From assembly GCA_019912425.1 (NCBI GenBank), contig JAIOIU010000162.1, forward strand, positions 1 through 64,000: a DNA stretch of 64,000 bases. The letters are read 5' to 3'. The translations under genes were made by a program, and so were the position numbers. This document shows, in pieces, positions 58,000-64,000 of the stretch; the stretch's first letter is position 1, and every line of letters starts with the position of its first letter. Below the pieces are notes generated by a model that saw nothing but the letters and a program-made list of their open reading frames with translations, did not search any database and was not told the DNA's origin. This DNA comes from Candidatus Methylomirabilis tolerans. Lineage in GTDB: Bacteria > Methylomirabilota > Methylomirabilia > Methylomirabilales > Methylomirabilaceae.

Positions 58000-60621
58000 A
58001 TGACAGGCAGATCGCTATATCTTATCGACGGGAGTTCCTACCTGTTTCGAGCCTACCATGCGCTTCCACCCCTGACTAATAGCGAGGGGATTCCGACCGG
58101 AGCCGTATACGGTTTCACCAATATGCTTTTAAAAATTATCCGGGACGAGCGTCCGGAGGCTCTGGTCGTGGTCTTCGATTCTGCAGGACCGACCGAGCGA
58201 CATGCGCGATACGCTGACTATAAGGCGAATCGCGTGCAGATGCCGGACGATCTGAGCCGTCAGATTCCTTACATCCATCGAGTGGTTGAGGCGATGCGCA
58301 TTCCGCTCCTGATGCAACAGGGGCAAGAGGCGGACGACCTGATCGGTTCGCTGGCAAAGCAAGCCGAGGCACGGGACTTTTACGTCACCATTGTCACGGG
58401 CGATAAGGACATGCTCCAACTCATCGGGCGCGGGATTCGGGTCTATGATTCGATGAAGGAGACAGTCTACGGCGAATCGGAGGTCCTGAAGCGCTTCGGC
58501 GTACCCCCCGGTCAGGTGGTGGAGGTGATGGGGCTGATGGGCGATCCGATTGATAATATCCCCGGTGTGCGCGGAATCGGAGAGAAGACTGCCAGGAGCC
58601 TCGTCCAGCAGTTCGGGAGCATCGACGAGGTGATCGCTCGCCTGCATGAGATCAAATCCGCAAAGGTCCGACAGATTCTAAGAGATCAGGTTGAGCAGGC
58701 CCGGCTCAGCCGGGATCTGGCTCGCCTCAGGACGGACCTCCAGGTGAGTGTAGACCTTGGACAGGTGACGTTGCGCGAGCCGGACTATGCTGCTCTGCAG
58801 GCCCTTTTTCGGGAGCTGGGCTTTGCAGGGCTCCAGCGGACGTTCACCCCTGTGGCTTCGCACAGCTCGCTCCGTATGGTCGTTATCGATCGCGAGGAAG
58901 AGATTGGTGAGATCGCCAGGAAACTCCTGGACTCCGACAGCGTGGCCATCGCCGTCGCGCTGCGTGGCGACGGGACGGCTGATGAAGAGTTCTGCGGCCT
59001 TGCCTTCTGTAGAGAGCCTGATGTTGCCCTCTGCCTATCGCCCATCTTCATGACCGGCTCTTGTCCTGAGCGTCTGCGCCCTATCCTGACAGGGGAGCAA
59101 CCCGCGAAGATCGGCCACGACCTCAAGCGGATCATGACCGCCCTCAGAACAAAGGACGTTGTCTTGAGAGGACTCTCCTTTGACACCATGGTGGCGTCCT
59201 ATCTTCTGAACTCCAACCGATCGGATCACTCTCTTGCGGCTTTGGCGCTTGAGCTATTGGGTGTGAAGTATGAGCAGGAGCCTGGAGCCAAGGGCGGAGA
59301 TGACAGACAGGAGACGGCCATGAGGCGGGCAGCCGAAGAGGCCCACCTCGCATGGCAACTGAAAGAGATGTTGTTGCCGAGGCTTCAGCAGTTTGGGCTG
59401 CTGCCGCTATTTGACACGATCGAGATGCCGCTGATCGATGTCTTGGCCTCGATGGAAGAAGTCGGATTTAGAGTTGATGTCGAACAGCTCAGCGAATTGG
59501 GCAAGGAGTTGGAGGGCCAACTCGGCCGGCTCGAGTCGAGGATCTTCGTTCTGGCTGGCGAGCGCTTCAATATCAATTCGCCGAAGCAGCTCTCGGATGT
59601 GTTGTTTCAGCGGCTAAAGCTGCAGCCGCTGAAGCGGACTAAGACCGGCTATTCCACCAATATGGAGGTGCTTCAGCGGTTGGCCATGACTCACGAACTC
59701 CCCGCGGAGGTCCTGAATTATCGGAGCCTCACAAAACTCAAATCGACCTATATCGATGTGCTGCTCCGACTTGCTGATCCTGTCACCGGCCGAATCCATA
59801 CATCGTTCAATCAGACGGTGGCTGCGACAGGACGCCTGAGTTCCAGCGAGCCGAATCTCCAGAATATTCCGGTTCGCACTGAGGTTGGGCGGCGGATCCG
59901 ACAGGCGTTCATTGCCTCAGAGGATCATCGGCTCCTGTCGGCCGACTATTCCCAGATCGAGTTGCGGATTCTGGCGCACCTTTCCCAGGACCAGGCGCTC
60001 ATCGCTGCCTTCACGACAGGGGTTGATGTGCACCGTGCTACGGCTTCCGAGATCTTCGGTGTACAGTCGGATGGGGTGACGGCGGAGATGAGACGACGGG
60101 CAAAGGTGATCAACTTTGGCATCATCTACGGGATGAGTCCCTTTGGTCTGGCCTCGGAACTCGACATGTCACAGGAAGAGGCCGGTCTGTACATCGACCG
60201 TTATTTCCAAATTTATCATGGGGTCAAGGCATTTATCGATCGGATGGTTGTAGAGGCCAGGGAGCGTGGCTTCGTGAGTACGCTCTGGGGACGTCGCCGG
60301 GCGATTCCGGAGTTGAAGAGTTCCGACCAGACGGTTCGACAACTTGGGGAGCGGTTGGCAGTGAATACGCCGATTCAGGGGTCGGCCGCAGACCTGATCA
60401 AGGTTGCGATGATCGCTATCTTCCGACGCCTGACGTTAGAACAATTGGGGACCAGGATGATTCTCCAGATCCACGATGAGCTGCTGTTCGAGGTGCCCGA
60501 AGCCGAGTTGGACGTCGCCAAGCGGATAGCTACCGAAGAGATGGAACAGGCGGCCACGCTCCGTGTTCCCCTGAAGGTAGACCTCGGGATTGGCGTGAAC
60601 TGGGTTGAGGCTCATGCTTAG
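58000..60621 (+). CDS. polA: DNA polymerase I
   Basis: 873 residues. The 5'-nuclease domain (1-290) has YLIDGSSYLFRAYHAL and GDKDMLQLI. A middle exonuclease-like domain (about 300-470) and the polymerase domain (LLSADYSQIELRILAHLS motif A, RRRAKVINFGIIYGM motif B, QIHDEL motif C) follow. The exo I DxE of proofreading enzymes is replaced (VAIAVALRGDG), so 3'-5' proofreading is probably lost, as in several other bacterial Pol I. It repairs gaps and removes RNA primers. Confidence 0.96.
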   Translation: MTGRSLYLIDGSSYLFRAYHALPPLTNSEGIPTGAVYGFTNMLLKIIRDERPEALVVVFDSAGPTERHARYADYKANRVQMPDDLSRQIPYIHRVVEAMRIPLLMQQGQEADDLIGSLAKQAEARDFYVTIVTGDKDMLQLIGRGIRVYDSMKETVYGESEVLKRFGVPPGQVVEVMGLMGDPIDNIPGVRGIGEKTARSLVQQFGSIDEVIARLHEIKSAKVRQILRDQVEQARLSRDLARLRTDLQVSVDLGQVTLREPDYAALQALFRELGFAGLQRTFTPVASHSSLRMVVIDREEEIGEIARKLLDSDSVAIAVALRGDGTADEEFCGLAFCREPDVALCLSPIFMTGSCPERLRPILTGEQPAKIGHDLKRIMTALRTKDVVLRGLSFDTMVASYLLNSNRSDHSLAALALELLGVKYEQEPGAKGGDDRQETAMRRAAEEAHLAWQLKEMLLPRLQQFGLLPLFDTIEMPLIDVLASMEEVGFRVDVEQLSELGKELEGQLGRLESRIFVLAGERFNINSPKQLSDVLFQRLKLQPLKRTKTGYSTNMEVLQRLAMTHELPAEVLNYRSLTKLKSTYIDVLLRLADPVTGRIHTSFNQTVAATGRLSSSEPNLQNIPVRTEVGRRIRQAFIASEDHRLLSADYSQIELRILAHLSQDQALIAAFTTGVDVHRATASEIFGVQSDGVTAEMRRRAKVINFGIIYGMSPFGLASELDMSQEEAGLYIDRYFQIYHGVKAFIDRMVVEARERGFVSTLWGRRRAIPELKSSDQTVRQLGERLAVNTPIQGSAADLIKVAMIAIFRRLTLEQLGTRMILQIHDELLFEVPEAELDVAKRIATEEMEQAATLRVPLKVDLGIGVNWVEAHA

Positions 60622-60663
60622 TAATTTGTCATGGCCCCAAGGCAACCCATGCGTCGTGAAAAT

Positions 60664-60698
60664 CCCCCCCTTTGGCAAAGGGGGGGATGGGGGGTTTT
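60664..60698 (+). terminator. C-tract/G-tract palindrome, probable polA terminator
   Basis: CCCCCCCTTTG and CAAAGGGGGGG stand almost back to back (60664-60686), followed by ATGGGGGGTTTT. This is the widespread AATCCCCC...GGGGGTTT repeat of many bacterial genomes. Here it can act as a terminator 43 bases after polA. A longer coaE frame would read through it. Confidence 0.55.
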
Positions 60699-60738
60699 AG
60701 CCGTGGGCGATTTTCTGAGCAAGCAGGACACTAGGCGA

Positions 60739-61344
60739 ATGGTGGTGGTGGGTCTGACCGGAGGGATCTGCTCGGGCAAGAGCACGGTGGCGGCACTGTT
60801 CAAGAACTTAGGTGCAATCGTCATCGATGCAGATCAGGTCGCGCATGAGGTAGTGGAACCTGATCGGCCTCTGTTCGAGGTCGTTGCGTCGACGTTCGGC
60901 CGCGAGGTAATCGGGGCGGATGGTCGCATCGATCGTGGACGATTGGGCGCGATCGTGTTTGCCGACCCTAAGGCCCGCAGACGGCTGGAAGAGCTGTTGC
61001 ATCCGGCCATTATCCAGGAATGTGAACGGCGTATCCGGCTGGCTGAGGTCTCTGGGGTCGCTGTCTGTCTTGTCGATGCCGCGTTGCTGATTGAGAGCGG
61101 GTGGTACACTCGCTTTAACGCAGTGATCCTGGTTGAGGCGAGCGAAACGGTGCAACTCGACCGCCTGGTAGGGTCCAGGGGCCTCAGTCGGGATGACGCA
61201 ATGCTGCGCATCCGATCACAGATGTCGCAGGAAGAGAAGCGTCGCCACGCTCACTACGTCATCGAGAATGAAGGACTGCTTGACGAGACGGAGCGCCAGG
61301 TCAACGTGGTATGGGAACGGTTGTGCGCCACGGCTTCATCGTAG
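60739..61344 (+). CDS. coaE: Dephospho-CoA kinase
   Basis: 201 residues from ATG 60739. Walker A is GLTGGICSGKST, then VIDADQVAHEVVEP (family DADxxxH), and LHPAI and VDAALLIESGW follow. It performs the last step of coenzyme A synthesis. Starts at 60631 or 60703 are rejected because homology begins at VVVGLTGG and the longest version translates the C-tract repeat. Confidence 0.94.
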   Translation: MVVVGLTGGICSGKSTVAALFKNLGAIVIDADQVAHEVVEPDRPLFEVVASTFGREVIGADGRIDRGRLGAIVFADPKARRRLEELLHPAIIQECERRIRLAEVSGVAVCLVDAALLIESGWYTRFNAVILVEASETVQLDRLVGSRGLSRDDAMLRIRSQMSQEEKRRHAHYVIENEGLLDETERQVNVVWERLCATASS

Positions 61345-61438
61345 GCGCGTGCCTGCGGCTTCGGTAGCCCGCGATGAACGTTGTTGCGTTAAACCCATAC
61401 TGAGTCGGATCTGCTATTGAGAGGCTTCGAAAAAAGGC

Positions 61439-61467
61439 TTGACAAAGGGTATCGGCTCCACTAGATT
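61439..61467 (+). promoter_or_regulatory. Sigma-70 promoter upstream of rho
   Basis: TTGACA (61439-61444), a 17-base spacer and TAGATT (61462-61467). It would give a leader of about 290 bases before rho. Confidence 0.55.
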
Positions 61468-61474
61468 TAAGTCG

Positions 61475-61765
61475 TAAATCTCGCTGAGGGTATGACTTCT
61501 CCAGAGTGTCGTTTGTCGGTCGGCCCTGAAACGCGATAACTGAGGGCAAGGCAGACCGACGCTGCCCAAGATCCAACTCATCTTGCTTTCCGATTTAGAC
61601 CGTTGTGTCCCATATGTTCGGCAGGGGCCTTATTCCTGGTGACCGCTTCACATGTTTATATACATCGTACTGTAGGCTGGTCACAGGGAGAGGCGAGTAC
61701 CGGGTTAAGGTCGCGAAGTAGATTCATCGTCAACAGTCTTACTTAAGGAAGAGGAGTTCGCGTAG
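61475..61765 (+). other. Long rho leader
   Basis: About 290 bases between the likely start of transcription and rho. I see small palindromes (for example GTGACC near 61639 and GGTCAC near 61679) but no recognisable RNA family and no convincing leader peptide. In other bacteria rho controls itself by attenuation in a long leader, so this stretch is a candidate for that. Confidence 0.4.
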
Positions 61766-63100
61766 ATGGCCTTATCAGTGTCTGAATCGACCAGACGGTC
61801 CAGTGTGTCAGAGGTGAAGGAGATTGCGGCGGCGCTTCCCAGGGGTGGCTCGATGAACATCGTAGAATTGAAAGAGAAGACGATCTCTGAGCTGAGCTCC
61901 ATTGCCAGGACCCTGAACGTGGTGGGTGCCAGTGGCCTCCGCAAGCAAGAGCTCATCTTTAAGATCCTTGAGGCGCAAACCGAGAAGAGCGGGCTGATCT
62001 TCGCGGAGGGCGTACTTGAGGTTCTGCCCGATGGGTTCGGCTTCCTTCGAGCGCCGGACTACAATTACCTGCCTGGGCCCGACGACATTTATGTCTCGCC
62101 GTCGCAGATTCGGCGCTTTGACCTGAGGACCGGTGACACCGTTTCGGGACAGGTGAGACCCCCCAAGGAAGGAGAGCGCTACTTCGCCCTCCTGAAGGTC
62201 GAGGCGGTAAACTTCGAAAACCCGGAGCTGATCAAGGACAAGATCCTCTTTGATAACCTGACCCCTCTCTTTCCGAACCAGCGAATCCGGCTGGAAACCA
62301 CGCAGGATGAGCTGAACATGCGGGTGATGGACCTTCTCACGCCAATCGGTAAGGGGCAGCGTGGACTGATCGTTGCCCCGCCGAGAACGGGTAAGACCAT
62401 TCTCCTGCAAAAGATTGCCAACAGCATCACCAAGAACCACCCTGAGGTGATCCTGATCGTTCTCCTGATTGATGAGAGGCCGGAGGAGGTGACGGACTTC
62501 CAGCGCTCTGTGAAGGCAGAGGTGGTCAGTTCGACCTTCGATGAGCCGGCTACGCGTCACGTCCAGGTAGCCGAGATGGTGATCGAGAAGGCCAAGCGGT
62601 TGGTGGAGCACAAGCGGGATGTGGTGATTTTGCTGGACTCTATCACTCGATTGGGAAGGGCTTACAATACCATCGTCCCGCCGAGCGGCAAGGTGCTCTC
62701 CGGCGGCGTGGACAGCAACGCGTTGCAGCGTCCTAAACGGTTCTTCGGGGCGGCGCGGAATATCGAAGAGGGCGGCAGCCTGACGATTATAGCTACGGCC
62801 CTTATCGACACCGGCAGCCGGATGGACGACGTCATCTTCGAGGAGTTCAAAGGGACCGGCAACTGCGAACTTGTCCTCGATCGACGGTTGGTAGATAAGC
62901 GGGTCTTTCCGGCCATCGATATCTTCAGGTCAGGCACGCGGAAAGAGGAACTCCTGCTCACCCAGGAGGAGCTTAACCGGATGTGGATTCTCCGCAAGGT
63001 CCTCCAGACTATGGGCGTGGTGGAGGCGATGGAACTGCTTCTTGAGAAGTTGAAGCAAGCCAAATCGAACGAGGATTTTATGCGGGCAATGAATTCGTAG
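61766..63100 (+). CDS. rho: Transcription termination factor Rho
   Basis: 444 residues. The N-terminal Rho-N domain ([20 protein letters not shown]) is followed by the cold-shock-like RNA-binding domain ([20 protein letters not shown], then [19 protein letters not shown]). The ATPase core has Walker [21 protein letters not shown] and the Q-loop/R-loop ([21 protein letters not shown] split here: [20 protein letters not shown]). A hexameric RNA helicase that ends transcription. AAGAGGAG precedes ATG 61766, which is preferred over ATG 61853. Confidence 0.97.
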   Translation: MALSVSESTRRSSVSEVKEIAAALPRGGSMNIVELKEKTISELSSIARTLNVVGASGLRKQELIFKILEAQTEKSGLIFAEGVLEVLPDGFGFLRAPDYNYLPGPDDIYVSPSQIRRFDLRTGDTVSGQVRPPKEGERYFALLKVEAVNFENPELIKDKILFDNLTPLFPNQRIRLETTQDELNMRVMDLLTPIGKGQRGLIVAPPRTGKTILLQKIANSITKNHPEVILIVLLIDERPEEVTDFQRSVKAEVVSSTFDEPATRHVQVAEMVIEKAKRLVEHKRDVVILLDSITRLGRAYNTIVPPSGKVLSGGVDSNALQRPKRFFGAARNIEEGGSLTIIATALIDTGSRMDDVIFEEFKGTGNCELVLDRRLVDKRVFPAIDIFRSGTRKEELLLTQEELNRMWILRKVLQTMGVVEAMELLLEKLKQAKSNEDFMRAMNS

Positions 63101-63128
63101 GTGATTTTCCTGAAATCGATGCTACCCA

Positions 63129-63159
63129 ACAGCCCGTCCTCCGACGGGCTGTATTTTTT
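63129..63159 (+). terminator. Intrinsic terminator after rho
   Basis: A 10-bp perfect stem ACAGCCCGTC / GACGGGCTGT with loop CTCC, followed by A and six T. It lies 29 bases behind the rho stop, a textbook Rho-independent terminator. Confidence 0.9.
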
Positions 63160-63164
63160 GCTAA

Positions 63165-63250
63165 GGTTCAGCCTTTAGCCATCAGTAACGAGCTATCAGC
63201 TCTCTGCTTTTGCTGGTTGCTGACGACTGAAAGCTGAACACGTATTTCAT
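63165..63250 (+). repeat. Heptameric (GCTGANN)n repeat, copy H
   Basis: Degenerate 7-base units (AGCTATC, AGCTCTC; TGCTGAC, GACTGAA, AGCTGAA) lie between the rho terminator and the rpmE promoter. The copy is weaker than C, D, F and G. Confidence 0.5.
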
Positions 63251-63251
63251 G

Positions 63252-63281
63252 TTGAGAGCGCTTAGTGTTTAGACGTATAAT
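63252..63281 (+). promoter_or_regulatory. Sigma-70 promoter of rpmE
   Basis: TTGAGA (63252-63257), an 18-base spacer and a perfect TATAAT (63276-63281). Confidence 0.7.
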
Positions 63282-63332
63282 GAAGCGTATTTAACTTACT
63301 GAAAAATTAGCTGTTTTCAAGGAGGGACAATT

Positions 63333-63611
63333 ATGAAGCCGGGCATTCACCCTGACTATCAACTGACAACGATTACGTGCGCGTGTGGCGAGGTGATCCA
63401 CACTCGATCTACCGTGTCCGCTCTCCGGGTAGAGATCTGCTCCAAGTGCCACCCGCTCTTTACCGGACGTCAGAAGCTAATCGACACCGAAGGGCGAGTC
63501 GATCGGTTCCGAAGGAAGTATTCCAAGAAGCCGAAGGCGGCCGAATCAGCCAAAGAGACTGCCCCGGTGGAGCTTCCTACAACAGCACCAGAGGAAGTGG
63601 TAGCCCCCTAA
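63333..63611 (+). CDS. rpmE: 50S ribosomal protein L31
   Basis: 92 residues. [10 protein letters not shown] opens the protein; TCACG and [13 protein letters not shown] give the zinc-binding cysteines of the C+ form, which needs zinc. The C-terminal 25 residues ([15 protein letters not shown]...) are a charged tail beyond the normal 66-70 residues. AAGGAGGG precedes the ATG. The rho-rpmE-prfA order is common in bacteria. Confidence 0.96.
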   Translation: MKPGIHPDYQLTTITCACGEVIHTRSTVSALRVEICSKCHPLFTGRQKLIDTEGRVDRFRRKYSKKPKAAESAKETAPVELPTTAPEEVVAP

Positions 63612-63643
63612 TCGGGAGACCGTTCGTTTAAAGGGTGACGTCG

Positions 63644-64000
63644 ATGCTGCAGTTGCTTGAACGCCTGAATGCCATCGAGCAGCGATCTACTGAAGTCCTG
63701 CTGCAGATGAGTGATCCGGCTGTTATTAGTGATCAGACCCGCTTCCAGCGGCTGGCCAAAGTGTATGCGGAACTGGAACCGGTGGTGGAGGTATACCAAC
63801 GGTACCGTAAGCTCCTGCGCGGCGTGGAGGAGACAAAGGCGCTCCTGCACGATGGGGCCGAGGACGACGTACGCGAACTGGCGGAGGCGGAGCTTGAGGA
63901 ATTAGCAATCAAGCGGGAAAAGCTTGAAGAGGAGATCACGCTTCTGTTGCTTCCGCGTGACCCGGCCGATGAGAAAAATATCATTCTGGAGGTCCGGGCC
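63644..64000 (+). CDS. prfA: Peptide chain release factor 1 (partial, runs off the window)
   Basis: The first 119 residues of RF1. The N-terminal helical domain (LQLLERLNAIEQRSTEV, VYAELEPVVEVYQRYRKLL) and PRDPADEKNIILEVRA mark the family just before the codon-recognition domain. The decoding motif and GGQ lie outside the window. AAGGGTGA precedes the ATG, 32 bases after rpmE. Confidence 0.94.
   Translation, partial: MLQLLERLNAIEQRSTEVLLQMSDPAVISDQTRFQRLAKVYAELEPVVEVYQRYRKLLRGVEETKALLHDGAEDDVRELAEAELEELAIKREKLEEEITLLLLPRDPADEKNIILEVRA

Noticed and set aside
60631-60738. Longer coaE start at 60631
   Set aside because: It would translate the C-tract/G-tract palindrome, and family homology starts at VVVGLTGG.
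61475-61765. 6S RNA or another known ncRNA in the rho leader
   Set aside because: No closing stem with a central bubble or other family signature could be made out by eye.

Overview
This 64 kb window is a densely packed bacterial chromosome segment of moderately high GC. The gene set points to a Gram-negative, probably anaerobic or microaerophilic bacterium. It has lipobox lipoproteins, periplasmic binding proteins, sigma-54 regulation, pyruvate:ferredoxin oxidoreductase, an archaeal-type S-adenosylmethionine synthetase, a bacterial CDC48 and a heme-synthase-like radical SAM enzyme. My best guess is the NC10 (Methylomirabilota) lineage or a neighbour. That is an inference from flavour, not from a marker gene.

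Layout. (1) 1-31.2 kb is a stress, low-oxygen and energy-conservation block: an FtsH tail, five universal stress proteins, a receiver protein, a beta-propeller protein, a two-gene PFOR, a radical SAM/SPASM enzyme, an APH-like kinase plus P-loop kinase pair, two Hsp20 proteins, a BCAM0308-family zinc-finger protein, archaeal-type MAT, a CBS-ACT protein, a Na,K-ATPase-like P-type ATPase, a GNAT enzyme, a Lon-like protease, PEP synthase, a YbaK-type deacylase, adenosine-specific kinase, CDC48, a periplasmic rhodanese and a GalT-like enzyme. Its composition recalls low-oxygen persistence loci such as lxa of Burkholderia cenocepacia and the mycobacterial DosR regulon. (2) 31.2-33.3 kb holds NAD salvage (pncA-pncB) and a tRNA-Arg with a GCG anticodon. 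(3) 33.3-36.2 kb is a small accessory patch behind that tRNA: a possible integrase fragment, a beta-proteobacterial-looking dusB, a frameshifted ISL3-type transposase remnant, and two small genes (DUF3147, DUF488) preceded by integron-core-like GTTRRRY motifs. (4) 36.2-39.7 kb is a leftward phnDCEE-type ABC transporter without C-P lyase genes. (5) 40-45 kb is an NtrC-type two-component system with a lipoprotein, a stand-alone receiver behind a sigma-54 promoter, and a cupredoxin-like lipoprotein. (6) 45.6-50 kb carries a DJ-1/PfpI protein, a K+ channel, a SHOCT protein, PAP2 and a GT39-type transferase. (7) 50-64 kb is core housekeeping: polyprenyl synthase, lepA-lepB-hemW, hrcA-grpE-dnaJ (no dnaK), polA, coaE, rho, rpmE and prfA (cut off by the window end).

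Cutting across these regions are dispersed short repeats built on a 7-base period. (GCTGANN)n elements, often with a hairpin block in front, lie in at least eight intergenic spaces, mostly just upstream of start codons. A second (GTTCNNN)n family has been absorbed into the ends of reading frames (the grpE C-terminus and the hemW N-terminus).
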